From: Alicyclobacillus tolerans
GTDB lineage: Bacteria; Bacillota; Bacilli; Alicyclobacillales; Alicyclobacillaceae
Assembly (NCBI RefSeq): GCF_021739485.1
Contig: NZ_JAJFNK010000003.1
Span: forward strand, 62,001 to 126,000
Direction: 5' to 3'
Length of the DNA: 64,000 nucleotides
Shown here: piece after piece, positions 20,143 to 29,594 of the stretch
How positions within the stretch are numbered: position 1 is the stretch's first letter
Layout: each line of letters begins with the position of its first letter
The notes under the pieces: model-generated
What the model saw: only the letters and a program-made list of their open reading frames with translations
Databases searched by the model: none
Told to the model about the DNA's origin: nothing
Program-made: the position numbers and the translations under genes

Positions 20143-22227
20143 GTGAAACGCAAGCGGCGAAAAAAACAACCGCCTGAACAAGGAGTAAAACCCCAAAAGC
20201 GGGTACTGACTCCACGCATTGGGTTTGTCTATGGTCTCGTCTTTCTTTCTTTGACTTCTTTGATTGTGCGTTTGGGGTATCTGCAGATTGGGAAAGGCAG
20301 CACCTTGCGCCAGGAAGCCATGACGACTTCTCTGACCAAAATTCCTGTCATGCCTGCCCGCGGGTGGATGTTCGACCGCAACGGCAATCTGTTAGCCTAC
20401 GACCAGCCTATTTACAGCGTCTACTTAACCCGAATGAAGAATCAAAACGATCAGGCCATGGCGGACCAACTCGCTCCGTGGTTCAACACGACGCCAGCTC
20501 ATGTCCTGCAGTTGATGCAGGCGCAGCAAGGATATGCCACCATTCCGTTGTTTAAAAACATCACACCCAAACAACTGGCTTTGATAGAAGAAAATCACTC
20601 CAATTTCCCGGGACTTAACGTCGTAGCCGACTCTCAGCGCATCTATCCGAACGGCGACTTGGCCGGCCAGGCGCTCGGTTACGTCGGGCCGATCACGCCG
20701 GGGAACCAAAAGCAGTATCCGAATTACCTTCCTTCTCAATCGGTGGGTGAAACAGGTCTTGAAGCCGAATACGAATCTTTGCTTCAAGGCAAGGTCGGGT
20801 ATCAGGTGGTAGAAAACAACATCGGCGGCACTCCGGTTAAAAATGTGGGTTATTCACCGGCCCCGACGTCAGGCGACAACCTTGTCCTCACGTTGGACGG
20901 ACGGCTTCAAGCCGAAGCTCAACAGCAGATGCAAAACCTGGTCACGTCCTCTGCGTTTAGCAGCAGCATTACGCAAGGCGCGGCCGTTGTTTTGAACGTC
21001 CATACCGGCGGCGTTTTAGCGATGGTCAGTTACCCATACCTCGATCCAAACTGGTACACGAACGGGTCGTTTGTCAAGCATGCCCATTATCTCCAGACAT
21101 CCGGCGCGCAGATGAACAACGTGATTTACGGAGCCTTGTACCCAGGGTCCACGGTGAAACTGGCCAACTTGATCACGGGGTTAACGTACGGAGCCATCAC
21201 CCCTTCGACGACGATATACGACACCAACTGGACCATGATTGGTACGAGCCTGCGCCATGGCGATGGAGCCGCTGGGTTGACCGGCGTTCTCAAGGCCGTT
21301 GCAATTTCCGACGACACCTTTTTCTATCACCTCGGCCTCAACCTCGGACAGTGGATTGGCTCCACCGCAACTACGGGCGGCAGTCAGCCGGCAGGTATGA
21401 GCTATACACACTGGCTGCATACGGATTTTGCAAAAGGCATTACGGAGTTGTTCCAGGGCGAGGCCAACTTCGGTTTGGGACAGCTCACGGGCATCGACCT
21501 GCCTGGGGAGCAAAAGGGCAGTTTTTACATTGAGAATTCGACAAAGAACTACATCGAAGTTCCCTTAAACCTTCAAAAGGCGGAGCAGGCGATTAAAAAT
21601 ACAGGCCGGTTCGTCAACTATGGCACCCCGGTGGACCTCGCGTTCGGCGCGATTGGTCAGTCGCAAGAATTCACGCCGATTGAGCTGGCTCAGTATGTCG
21701 CGACCATAGCTAATGGGGGTGAACGGCTGCAACCGCATTTGCTCAAGGAAGTGCTGCCGCCGGAAGCGCAGCCAGCCAACAATGCCGGCGTAAAACCGAT
21801 CAAGGTTTTCAAACCCGTGGTGCAGAAAAAACTGAACATTAACCCAGCGTATCTGCAGTTAGCGCAGCAGGGCATGTGGGGCGTTTGCAACCTGCCATAC
21901 GGAACGGCTGCAGGAAGCTTCATGAATGCCCCTTATCAAGCTGCGGGAAAAACGGGAACGGCTCAGATTTACATGAACGGCCACAAGGAATACAACTCGG
22001 TATTCATCGGCTATGCGCCGTACAACAATCCGCAAATTGCCGTCGCGGTCATGATCCCTGGGGCGGGTTACGGGGCCCAGACCGCCGTGCCGTTGGCAAG
22101 ACAGTTAATGGACGACTACTTTAAGGAGCATCACGAGTTCTTTCCAAAAAGCCAATGGCAAAATCCGCAGATTCCAGCAACTTGGAAGCAGTCCTCTGCG
22201 TATACCGTACCTGAGCAGAGTCATTAG
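20143..22227 (+). CDS. Class B penicillin-binding protein (PBP2/SpoVD-like transpeptidase)
   Basis: 694 residues. A basic cytoplasmic tail and a single N-terminal membrane helix (about 27-46), a dimerisation domain (RGWMFDRNGNLLAYD, IYPNGDLAGQALGYVG, GETGLEAEYESLLQG), then the transpeptidase domain with SxxK as PGSTVK (Ser 336), SxN-equivalent SDD in AISDDTFFYHLG and KTG in AAGKTGTAQ (Lys 603). The acyl-serine triad is therefore complete. It cross-links peptidoglycan outside the membrane. No PASTA domains follow, so it is closer to PBP2/PbpA than to typical SpoVD. The GTG start follows GAGGGAC. That a host-type cell-wall gene sits in an excisable element is unusual. Confidence 0.92.
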   Translation: MKRKRRKKQPPEQGVKPQKRVLTPRIGFVYGLVFLSLTSLIVRLGYLQIGKGSTLRQEAMTTSLTKIPVMPARGWMFDRNGNLLAYDQPIYSVYLTRMKNQNDQAMADQLAPWFNTTPAHVLQLMQAQQGYATIPLFKNITPKQLALIEENHSNFPGLNVVADSQRIYPNGDLAGQALGYVGPITPGNQKQYPNYLPSQSVGETGLEAEYESLLQGKVGYQVVENNIGGTPVKNVGYSPAPTSGDNLVLTLDGRLQAEAQQQMQNLVTSSAFSSSITQGAAVVLNVHTGGVLAMVSYPYLDPNWYTNGSFVKHAHYLQTSGAQMNNVIYGALYPGSTVKLANLITGLTYGAITPSTTIYDTNWTMIGTSLRHGDGAAGLTGVLKAVAISDDTFFYHLGLNLGQWIGSTATTGGSQPAGMSYTHWLHTDFAKGITELFQGEANFGLGQLTGIDLPGEQKGSFYIENSTKNYIEVPLNLQKAEQAIKNTGRFVNYGTPVDLAFGAIGQSQEFTPIELAQYVATIANGGERLQPHLLKEVLPPEAQPANNAGVKPIKVFKPVVQKKLNINPAYLQLAQQGMWGVCNLPYGTAAGSFMNAPYQAAGKTGTAQIYMNGHKEYNSVFIGYAPYNNPQIAVAVMIPGAGYGAQTAVPLARQLMDDYFKEHHEFFPKSQWQNPQIPATWKQSSAYTVPEQSH

Positions 22228-22549
22228 GTTCTCCAGGACTTTTGCATGGAACTGCGAACTATCATATTGAACTCGCACTTTCAAATCGGAAACTCAAGCT
22301 TTCCAATCGACTTCGAACTTTTCAACGCGGCACCCGGGTGGCACGGCCTTGCCTGTCCGGGTGCCGCGTTGTGCTAAGCTCCCACGCGTCCCGTTCCCTA
22401 GGTTTCAGCGGCTTGTACCAAGGATTGGCCGGATACCCTAAGAGCAACTGCTTACATAGGACAATCCCGCACCGCCATATAGTGTTTCACACAGGTAAAA
22501 GGAAAAGAGGAAGCCCTTGGACGAGGATGACCTGGACAGGGGGGGTGTT
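22228..22549. other. Intergenic region between the PBP gene and a small ORF
   Basis: No gene seen. The first 95 bases contain loosely repeated CGAACT/GAACTC/TCGGAAACTC segments; the rest holds the hairpin listed next and the likely promoter of the 60-residue ORF. Confidence 0.55.
22324..22370 (+). terminator. Hairpin downstream of the PBP gene
   Basis: A perfect 14-bp inverted repeat (AACGCGGCACCCGG/CCGGGTGCCGCGTT) with a 19-base loop, about 100 bp after the PBP stop. There is no T-run, so it may be a Rho-dependent or processing hairpin. Confidence 0.55.
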
Positions 22550-22732
22550 ATGGAAGGAAAGTGGCTTCAATCACTTGAAACCTCTCTCGGGAAAATCCAC
22601 GTGTACCAGTCGCATGAAGCGGACCAACGGAATGTAACAGACCTTTCGAAAATCGCGTTGAACCTGCTCCTCCAGGGGATCAGCCGACAAGATGCGCAAT
22701 CTGCAACAGCCGCCAAGGCCAAGCGCCTATAG
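22550..22732 (+). CDS. Small 60-residue protein at the right end of element 1
   Basis: Starts at the ATG after GGGGGG (22540s) and reads MEGKWLQSLETSLGKIHVYQS with a helical, Ala/Lys-rich C-terminus (ISRQDAQSATAAKAKRL). I recognise no family. It ends at a strong terminator 40-60 bp from the right crossover. Size and basic character fit a DNA-binding accessory factor such as a recombination directionality factor (SprB of SPbeta is of similar size), but this is speculation from position alone. Confidence 0.5.
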   Translation: MEGKWLQSLETSLGKIHVYQSHEADQRNVTDLSKIALNLLLQGISRQDAQSATAAKAKRL

Positions 22733-22748
22733 GCGGTTTTTTTTGGTC
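22709..22748 (+). terminator. Intrinsic terminator just inside the right end of element 1
   Basis: CGCC-TATA-GGCG nested in CCGCC...GGCGG, followed by eight T residues. It overlaps the end of the 60-residue ORF and would stop element transcription before it enters the second prkA segment. Confidence 0.85.
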
Positions 22749-22790
22749 CGAGACACCCAAGAATTTTTGGTCAAAGCATGAAACGGTGGT

Positions 22791-22793
22791 CGA
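22791..22793 (+). repeat. Right crossover site of element 1
   Basis: CGA matching 16795-16797. The base after it (G) completes the Glu codon and the next codon is the conserved Met of EMIVAHTNE. Confidence 0.75.
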
Positions 22794-23826
22794 GATGATC
22801 GTCGCGCATACCAACGAAGCGGAGTATCGGGCCTTCATCGCCAACAAGAAAAACGAAGCTCTGCAATCGCGCATGATTGTGATGCCCATACCCTACAACC
22901 TGCGCGTCGACTCGGAAGTCAAAATTTACGAAAAGCTTGTAAAACAAAGTGACTTGAGCGGTGTGCACATTGCGCCGCACGCCTTGAAAACCGCCTCTAT
23001 TTTTTCGATCATGACGCGCATGCGAGATTCGAAAAAACAAGGGATCGACCTGCTGAAGAAACTGTACGTGTACAACGGACAGTCCGTTCCTGGGCTGAAA
23101 GACACCGACGTCAAAGAGCTGAAACAGGAGTGGCCGGACGAAGGCATGTTTGGCTTGGATCCGCGCTACGTGATCAACCGGATTTCGACCGCCTTGATTC
23201 GCCACGACACCACATGCATCAATGCGCTGGATGTGCTGCGCGCGCTCAAGGATGGATTGAACCAGCACGCTTCTATCAGCAAGGAGGACCGGGAACGCTT
23301 ACTGAACTTCGTGTCCATCGCGCGTAAGGAATACGACGAAATTGCCAAGACGGAAGTGCAAAAGGCCTTTGTGTACTCTTTTGAAGAATCCGCAAAAACC
23401 CTGTTGGAGAATTACCTGGATAACGTGGAAGCGTACTGCAGCTGGCAAAAAATCAAGGACCCGTTGACGGGAGAGGAAATGGATCCGGACGAAAAACTGA
23501 TGCGTTCCATTGAAGAGCAAATCGGGATTTCAGAAAACGCGAAAAAGGCGTTCCGGGACGAGATTTTGATACGAATTTCCTCGTACGCACGAAGAGGGAA
23601 AAAGTTCGAGTACCACTCTCACGAACGTCTGCGGGAAGCCATTGAAAGAAAGCTGTTCGCAGATTTAAAGGATGTTGTCAAAATCACGACGTCGAGCAAG
23701 ACGCCGGACGAGACGCAGCTTAAGAAGATCAACGAAGTGACGGCTCGCCTCATCGACCATCACGGGTACTGTCCGGTCTGTGCCAATGAACTGTTGCGGT
23801 ACACGGGAAGTCTGTTGAACCGGTAG
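22794..23826 (+). CDS. prkA: PrkA C-terminal segment (segment 2 of 2)
   Basis: Supplies residues 289-632 after joining. It begins EMIVAHTNEAEYRAFIANKKNEAL and runs co-linearly with Bacillus PrkA to GSLLNR and the stop: IAPHALKTASIFSIMTRM, EGMFGLDPRYVINRIS, RKEYDEIAKTEVQKAFVYSFEESAKTLL, PDEKLMRSIEEQIGISENAKKAFR, ARLIDHHGYCPVCANELL. It is uninterrupted and shows no decay, arguing for selection. No ribosome site or conserved start precedes it, so on its own it is unlikely to be translated. Confidence 0.95.
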
Positions 23827-23876
23827 TGCGGGCGGCCGAGGTTTTATACCAAGGTAGTTCCGAGGAGGGACGGAAG

Positions 23877-24548
23877 ATGGCTGGGATGCAGTTCACTTTG
23901 GACAAAGAGGACTGGTCTTTGCATCGTAAAGGGCATCAAGACCAGGAGAGGCACAAGGAAAAGGTCAAGGAGGCCATCAAGGAAAACTTGCCAGATCTCG
24001 TCAGCGATGAAGGGATCGTGTTGAGCGATGGGAGGCAGATTGTCAAAATTCCGATCCGGTCGCTCGAAGAATACCGGATTCGTTACAACTACAACAAAAG
24101 CCGGCAAGCCGGCAGCGGAGAAGGAGACTCCCAGATTGGGGACGTGATCGCTCAAGGCAAGCCAGATGGCGATCAACCCGGAATGGGGCAAGGCGCTGGA
24201 GACAAACCCGGGACCGATTATGTGGAAACCGGGGTCTCCCTCGAGGATGTCGAGAGTATTTTGTTTGCGGAACTGGAACTGCCCAACCTCGAGGCCAAAG
24301 AGCCCGATCAGGTCGTGGTCACCGACATTGATTTTAAGGATGTCAGAAAGACCGGTCTGTCTGGAAACATCGATAAAAAAAGAACGCTGTTGGAGTCCAT
24401 TCGCCGAAACCGGTTGAACGATACCGGCCGGCTGCAAATTTTGCCGGATGACTTGCGCTACAAAACGTGGGAGGAAGTCGTTGAACCGGATTCCAATGCT
24501 GTCGTGATCGCGATGATGGATACGAGCGGATCCGCGCATGTTACGTAA
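23877..24548 (+). CDS. yhbH: YhbH N-terminal segment (interrupted gene, segment 1 of 3)
   Basis: YhbH/YeaH is a VWA-domain partner of PrkA (YeaG in E. coli) and SpoVR. This segment gives residues 1-219, beginning MAGMQFTLDKEDWSLHRKGHQDQ, with the charged coil EERHKEKVKEAIKENL-like region, IKIPIRSLEEYRIRYN-like core, a Gly/Asp linker, and LRYKTWEEVVEPDSNAVVIAMMDTSGS, where the MIDAS motif DxSxS of the VWA domain is being entered. The family sequence stops at DTSGS and is replaced by AHVT and a stop. The ATG at 23877 follows GAGGAGGG, 50 bp after prkA. Confidence 0.95.
   Translation: MAGMQFTLDKEDWSLHRKGHQDQERHKEKVKEAIKENLPDLVSDEGIVLSDGRQIVKIPIRSLEEYRIRYNYNKSRQAGSGEGDSQIGDVIAQGKPDGDQPGMGQGAGDKPGTDYVETGVSLEDVESILFAELELPNLEAKEPDQVVVTDIDFKDVRKTGLSGNIDKKRTLLESIRRNRLNDTGRLQILPDDLRYKTWEEVVEPDSNAVVIAMMDTSGSAHVT
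24531..24533 (+). repeat. Left crossover site of element 2
   Basis: TCC, the Ser codon of MDTSGS, shared with TCC at 32863-32865. Joining gives [16 protein letters not shown], the complete MIDAS motif with its conserved following Met. Confidence 0.75.
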
Positions 24549-24692
24549 TTGGAAAAATGCATTTACACAAAGTTTAAATAACCCTTACATTGGATTTACT
24601 TCCCCTTAACAGTACCCAGGTATAGTCGCTTTGTACGATATGGATTGGACTTCTGAGGTGTTCTTCATCGAGAGGAAAAAGGGGAGAGTACA

Positions 24693-25826
24693 TTGAAATT
24701 GCGTTTTCGTAAAGCGGTGTTACCCGCGTTAATTGCCGTCTCTATGGTATCTGTCGCCGGCTGTGGGGCGGCGTCGCAGAGTTCCTCCAACAGCGCTTCA
24801 TCCGGTTCAAATTCGTCTGCAAACTCCAATAGTACGGGTTCCTCCAGCAACTCTAGCAGTTCCAGCTCATCTGGCAGTTCCAATCAAACCCTCGTTTTGT
24901 ACTCGGCCCAAGGATACGACCAAGCGATGGCGAACGCATTCACCAAAGCGACCGGCATCAAGGTGAAGCTCGTCGACGCTTCCACCGGACCGATTATCGC
25001 GAAAATCGAAGGCGAGAAATCCAATCCGCACTGGGACGTCGCGTGGTTCGACGGGGATTCCACGATGCAGTCCCTCGACAACCAAGGACTGCTCTTGAAA
25101 AACTGGACGCCCAGCGATATGAGCAACTACAATTCCCTCGGTAAATCGCTTGTCCCAAGTGACCACGCTTATTTCCCGGGCGGCGTGACTGCCGCAGCAG
25201 CCATTGGCGTCAACACGAAGTTGGTGAAACCTTCGCAGTACCCGAAGGACTGGACCGACCTGCTTTCGCCGCAATGGAAGGGTCAAGTGGCGATGAACGA
25301 CCCGGCTGTTTCTGGACCGACCTTCCCATTTGTCGCCGGAATGATGCAGTTGAAGGGAACGCAAGGCGGGGAGCAGTACTTCACACAACTGAAGGCAAAC
25401 GGACTAAAGATTTTCCGCACAAACGGCGTGACCCTTAAAGCGCTTCTCAAAGGCCAGGTCAAAGCCGTTATGATTCAAGATTCAGCGCTCACTTCGGCCA
25501 AGGCCAAAGGCGATCCGATTCACATTGTCTATCCGACCTCTGGCGTATTCACTTTGCCGGATGTAGTGGCTATCGATAAAAATGCACCTGACATGGCTGC
25601 AGCTAAGAAGTTTGTCGAGTTTGTACTTTCGCATCAAGGCCAGTCGGTGATGCTAAACCCGAAGAACGGCGGCGGAGACTCGTACTTCAATCCTGTGATA
25701 ACCGGGGAGAAGCCGAACCCGCAGCGCCAGCAATCTGGTATCAACTGGGTGAAAGTCAATCCCATTGCGGCCGCGCAGAACGAAACTCAAATCCAGACAT
25801 GGTTCCATGACCACATCACGCAGTAA
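24693..25826 (+). CDS. ABC transporter substrate-binding lipoprotein (ferric/phosphonate-type family)
   Basis: 377 residues with a lipoprotein signal (VSMVSVAGCG), a Ser/Asn/Gly-rich tether of ~40 residues, then a type II periplasmic-binding fold: TLVLYSAQGYDQAMANAFTKATGIKV, WDVAWFDGD, YFPGGVTAAAAIGVNTKLV, YPKDWTDLLSPQWKGQVAMNDPAVSG. This family includes Fe(III), 2-aminoethylphosphonate and thiamine binders. The adjacent Tyr pair of ferric-binding FbpA is not evident, so the ligand is open; metal genes downstream favour iron. TTG start after AAAGGGGAG. Its stop overlaps the permease start. Confidence 0.85.
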   Translation: MKLRFRKAVLPALIAVSMVSVAGCGAASQSSSNSASSGSNSSANSNSTGSSSNSSSSSSSGSSNQTLVLYSAQGYDQAMANAFTKATGIKVKLVDASTGPIIAKIEGEKSNPHWDVAWFDGDSTMQSLDNQGLLLKNWTPSDMSNYNSLGKSLVPSDHAYFPGGVTAAAAIGVNTKLVKPSQYPKDWTDLLSPQWKGQVAMNDPAVSGPTFPFVAGMMQLKGTQGGEQYFTQLKANGLKIFRTNGVTLKALLKGQVKAVMIQDSALTSAKAKGDPIHIVYPTSGVFTLPDVVAIDKNAPDMAAAKKFVEFVLSHQGQSVMLNPKNGGGDSYFNPVITGEKPNPQRQQSGINWVKVNPIAAAQNETQIQTWFHDHITQ

Positions 25827-27606
25827 TCGCAGTTTCCGGAATACGAGAGGTTGGCTGGGTGCGGCCCCCAGCCTTCTCATTTTTCTCATCCTGATTTTGT
25901 ATCCGGTGCTGTCTTTGCTGATTCAGACGTTTTTACCGAACATGTTTAACACCCACATGAGCCTGCGGCCGTCGATTGGGCCTCTTCGCGAGGTCTTTAC
26001 GAATTCGTTGAACTTCCTGGCCGTCCTGAATTCCGTAGAGCTCGGGCTGGCTTCCGCGGTTCTCGCCGTCGTGTTCGGGACCATTTGCGCCTTTGGCAGT
26101 CTCCGCGCCAGTCGAGTTGTGCGCGTCGTCATTGATACGGGGGTATGGATTGTCTTTTTTGCGCCCTCGTACGTGATTGCACAGGGTTGGCTGGGATTCA
26201 TGCAAGACGGCGGGATTGCAGCGGAACTGTTCCATTTACCCAACGGCTGGTCGACGTGGTTTTTTACGAAGTACGGCCTGGCAGTTGCCATGTCCCTTCG
26301 TTACATTCCCTTTGTCTACTTTGCGATGACTCAGGCTATCGCGAACATTGGCACCGAGTTTGAGCAGGCGGGAAGGCTGCTGGGAGCTTCGCGCAGGGTC
26401 CTGTTTCGCCGGATCACGCTGCCTCTGATGACGCCGGCACTGCTGGCGGGGGCGTCGCTGGCCTTTGCCGAAGGGTTTGGCGATTTTGGCTTTGCCGCCG
26501 CGATCACGCCGTCGACGCACATTCCGCTAATTACCTACCAAATCTACGCGTCACTCGACCAGAATCCGGTCAATTACCCAGCAGCGGCTGGCTTGTCGAT
26601 GTTGATGGTCTTTGTCATGGCCCTCGCGTTTTGGCTTCAGATGCGCTGGGTCAATCGGCGTTCGTATTCCACCGTTTCAAGCCATTCCCGTGTGACCGCG
26701 TCGCATCAGGCGCGCCGGTTTTCTCCGGCGGTCATCGGAGCGCTGGTCATTCTCGTATTTGCGCTTGTCCTGCCCATTGGTTCGACGGTATTGGAATCGT
26801 TGCTCAAATCGAACGCAACAGGGTTGTCGGCAGGCAACTGGACGCTGCACCACTACCAGCAGGTGCTCAATATGAACGGTTCGAGCATCGCGTCGCTGCG
26901 CCGGACCGTGGTGTACTCCATTGTCACTGGCGTATTGACGATGGTGTTTGGACTCTATCTCGCGTTCCAAATGATGTTTAAAAAGACGGCGGCCGTCCGG
27001 TTCATCAATACCGTCATGATTGCCACCATTGCCATCCCAGGAATTGTGCTTGCGGCCGGTTTTTTGTTTGCATACAACGCTGTGTGGCTGATTCCCGTTC
27101 ATCTGGTCATTTACGGGACACCGTTGTGTTTGGGCATGGCCTATTTGGCAGGGACGCTTCCGTTCGCGATCCGGCTGCAAATTGGAGCCATGAACCAAAT
27201 GTCGCCGAATTTGACGACCGCGGCCGCAAGTCTTGGCGCCAAACAAAGGACCATTTTACGACGCGTGGTGTTGCCTTTGGTGCGCGGGACGGCGGTATCG
27301 ACCTTTTTCATGGCCTTGACGGGGACCATGTTCGAGCTGCCAGCGTCATCACTGCTATATCCAGCCGGCTATCCGCCGTTTCCGGAAGTGATTCAGCAAA
27401 AGTTCAACGCATTTGAATACGCCCGCGGTTCCGCTTTTACCATGGTGGGGATGGTCATCGTTTTTGCCATGTACGCTCTCGGGCGGATCTTGGAGTGGCG
27501 GTTGTCTAGGACCTCTCGGTCGGGAAAAGGTGAAGTCACGTCCCATAAGACTGCAGACGAGGTTCGTCGGGAGTCGCGGCCTGTCGTCTCGTCACCGCAG
27601 CCGTGA
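25807..27606 (+). CDS. ABC transporter permease, fused two-domain type (FbpB-like)
   Basis: 599 residues comprising two homologous membrane domains of about six helices each, as in FbpB/SfuB ferric permeases. Each half has the EAA loop that contacts the ATPase: EQAGRLLGASRRVLFRRITLPLMTPALLAG and TAAASLGAKQRTILRRVVLPLVRG, both ending in the expected GA...LP pattern. The ATG at 25807 lies within the end of the binding-protein gene, so the two are translationally coupled. It uses the ATPase gene 90 bp downstream. Confidence 0.92.
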   Translation: MTTSRSNRSFRNTRGWLGAAPSLLIFLILILYPVLSLLIQTFLPNMFNTHMSLRPSIGPLREVFTNSLNFLAVLNSVELGLASAVLAVVFGTICAFGSLRASRVVRVVIDTGVWIVFFAPSYVIAQGWLGFMQDGGIAAELFHLPNGWSTWFFTKYGLAVAMSLRYIPFVYFAMTQAIANIGTEFEQAGRLLGASRRVLFRRITLPLMTPALLAGASLAFAEGFGDFGFAAAITPSTHIPLITYQIYASLDQNPVNYPAAAGLSMLMVFVMALAFWLQMRWVNRRSYSTVSSHSRVTASHQARRFSPAVIGALVILVFALVLPIGSTVLESLLKSNATGLSAGNWTLHHYQQVLNMNGSSIASLRRTVVYSIVTGVLTMVFGLYLAFQMMFKKTAAVRFINTVMIATIAIPGIVLAAGFLFAYNAVWLIPVHLVIYGTPLCLGMAYLAGTLPFAIRLQIGAMNQMSPNLTTAAASLGAKQRTILRRVVLPLVRGTAVSTFFMALTGTMFELPASSLLYPAGYPPFPEVIQQKFNAFEYARGSAFTMVGMVIVFAMYALGRILEWRLSRTSRSGKGEVTSHKTADEVRRESRPVVSSPQP

Positions 27607-27695
27607 CGCTTTTTGTGGTGCAAACTGCACGTGAGTGTGCCATGAGACCTCAGTGGGTCGACAAGGTCTTTGTGGTTGAAAGGGAGTGAATCGAC

Positions 27696-28814
27696 GTGAA
27701 ACTTCAACTCGAACACGTGTTTAAACGTTTCGACAAGAAAGAAGTCCTTCAAGACATTAACCTTGCGATTGACGAAGGTGAGTTTATTGCTCTGCTTGGT
27801 CCTTCAGGGTGCGGGAAGACGACACTGTTGAATGCCCTGGCCGGTTTTCTCGACATTGACGGCGGTCAAATTGCGGTCGGCGGCGAGGTTTGGTCCAGTG
27901 CTCAATCGACGCTTGCCCCGGAACGACGCAACGTCGGAATGGTGTTTCAGGACTTTGCCTTGTGGCCGCACCTGACGGTGTTCGAAAACGTCGCTTTCGG
28001 ACTCAAGGTCAAGCGCAAGGGCCAGGACGAGATTCGCCGGCGGGTACACGAAGTGTTATCAATCGTGCAGATGACAGGATACGAAAAGGCGTTCCCGCAT
28101 CAGTTGTCTGGTGGACAAAAGCAGCGCATTGCCATTGCCCGGGCTCTGGCACCTAATCCTACGGTGTTGCTGATGGATGAGCCTTTGTCTTCGCTCGATG
28201 CAAAGCTGCGCGAGCAGATGCGTTGGGACCTGTTGTCGATCATTCGAGCGGCGCGGATCACGACTATTTACGTGACTCACGACCAGGTCGAAGCCCTGTC
28301 GATGGCGGACCGGATCGTGCTGCTCAACAGCGGTCGAGTGGAGCAGGTGGGCACTGCGCAAGAGTTGTACAACGCGCCAAAGACTGAGTTCGCTGCCTAC
28401 TTTATGGGAGCCTCCAACCTTCTTCAAGTGAATGTTGAATCTGAAGACGCAAAGGGTACGGTCGTCAATTGGAACGGTGTAAAGCTTTATGTGCGGACAA
28501 CCGACTCGAAACTGCACCGCCCCGTGGTGCTTTTACGTCCTTCAGATATCCGTTTATCAAAGTTGGAACACGCAAGAGAGCACCAGAATGGGACGACAGC
28601 ATCACTGGTTGGGAACGTTGTCCAAAGGGCCTATCAGGGAGCAACATGGCTGTACCAGGTGATGCCGTCGCAGGCGAGAGGGGACTCCAAGCTGCTCGAG
28701 GTCTGGAGCCAGGAAGAATTCGACGAGGGACAGGTTGTGAGCATTGACATTCCTGACAACGCCGGGAAGTTGGTGGAGGGAGGAGTAACCGTCCAGGCTG
28801 TGCAGGACCGTTAA
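27696..28814 (+). CDS. ABC transporter ATP-binding protein (FbpC/PotA type)
   Basis: 372 residues. Walker A GPSGCGKTTLL, Q-loop VFQDFALWPH, signature LSGGQKQRIAIARAL, Walker B VLLMDEPLSSLDAK and H-loop VTHDQVEA, followed by a C-terminal TOBE-like domain. It energises the import of the binding protein's ligand. The GTG start follows AAAGGGAGTG. The stop is 17 bp before the ExxE membrane gene, suggesting one transcript. Confidence 0.93.
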   Translation: MKLQLEHVFKRFDKKEVLQDINLAIDEGEFIALLGPSGCGKTTLLNALAGFLDIDGGQIAVGGEVWSSAQSTLAPERRNVGMVFQDFALWPHLTVFENVAFGLKVKRKGQDEIRRRVHEVLSIVQMTGYEKAFPHQLSGGQKQRIAIARALAPNPTVLLMDEPLSSLDAKLREQMRWDLLSIIRAARITTIYVTHDQVEALSMADRIVLLNSGRVEQVGTAQELYNAPKTEFAAYFMGASNLLQVNVESEDAKGTVVNWNGVKLYVRTTDSKLHRPVVLLRPSDIRLSKLEHAREHQNGTTASLVGNVVQRAYQGATWLYQVMPSQARGDSKLLEVWSQEEFDEGQVVSIDIPDNAGKLVEGGVTVQAVQDR

Positions 28815-28831
28815 GGGAGTGAAAGTTTCGC

Positions 28832-29593
28832 ATGAACATATACGCAGTGTTGTCTAGTTTCTTGGGTGCAGGGGTCGAATTTGTAGAAGCTTTGACTATC
28901 ATTTTGGCGGTAGGGGCTATCCGTGGATGGAAAAGCGCTTTGACGGGAGCCGGCGCGGCTCTGGTTGTCTTGGCTGTACTTGTCGCTGCAGTGGGGGCCC
29001 CCTTGAGCGTTGTGATTCAGGTGTACTGGGTGCAGCTCATCGTAGGCTTGATGATGCTGCTGTTCGGGATTCGTTGGCTGCGCAAAGCGATCCTTCGCTA
29101 TTCTGGGCTCAAAGCCTTGCACGATGAAGCTGAGAGTTACGACAAAGAGTTAGAGCGTCAAAAAAGGGCTGGAGCTGTGTCGTCTGGCATCGATCGCGTT
29201 GGTTTCACAGCCACGTTCAGCAGCACCTTTTTGGAGGGGCTGGAGGCTGTATTTATCGTGATCACATTTGGTCTGGGGTCCCACAACATGGAATCCAGCG
29301 TCATCGGTGCTGTTGTCGCGACTGCCGTCGTCGTCTTTTTAGGCTTCGTCCTTCGCAATCCGTTGAAAAAGGTTCCGGAGAATACGTTGAAGTTTATTGT
29401 AGGCGTTATGCTGACGAGTTTCGGAGCATTTTGGATTGGCGAGGGACTCGGTGCCACTTGGCCGAGCAAAGACCTGTCCATTCTTTACATGGCAGGCACA
29501 CTCTGCCTGTATTCGTGGCTTCAAGTCAGCCGATGCAAGCGTCAGTTGCAACGGGAATCGTCACTGGACAGCGCTTCTGTGAGGGTGAATTGA
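28832..29593 (+). CDS. Membrane protein with two ExxE motifs (COG4280-like, possible metal permease)
   Basis: 253 residues, about seven membrane helices. It shows an internal duplication: GAGVEFVEALTIILAVG (E16xxE19) and STFLEGLEAVFIVITFG (E135xxE138). Paired acidic ExxE motifs inside helices recall the two RExxE motifs of FTR1 iron permeases, though the Arg is absent and overall length is shorter. Between the halves is a charged cytoplasmic loop (HDEAESYDKELERQKR). The cluster with a VIT1-type transporter supports metal transport. The function is an inference; I do not know a characterised member. Confidence 0.7.
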   Translation: MNIYAVLSSFLGAGVEFVEALTIILAVGAIRGWKSALTGAGAALVVLAVLVAAVGAPLSVVIQVYWVQLIVGLMMLLFGIRWLRKAILRYSGLKALHDEAESYDKELERQKRAGAVSSGIDRVGFTATFSSTFLEGLEAVFIVITFGLGSHNMESSVIGAVVATAVVVFLGFVLRNPLKKVPENTLKFIVGVMLTSFGAFWIGEGLGATWPSKDLSILYMAGTLCLYSWLQVSRCKRQLQRESSLDSASVRVN

Positions 29594-29594
29594 G

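Larger units (their letters stand above)
16798..22793. mobile_element. Intervening element 1 (5,996 bp) in prkA
   Basis: Contains a large serine recombinase (left end, minus strand), an NlpC/P60 hydrolase (minus), a class B penicillin-binding protein (plus), a 60-residue ORF and a strong terminator at the right end. No phage structural, replication or lysis genes. Boundaries come from where the PrkA family sequence stops and resumes in frame. A cell-wall cargo suggests maintenance as a useful island. Confidence 0.9.
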
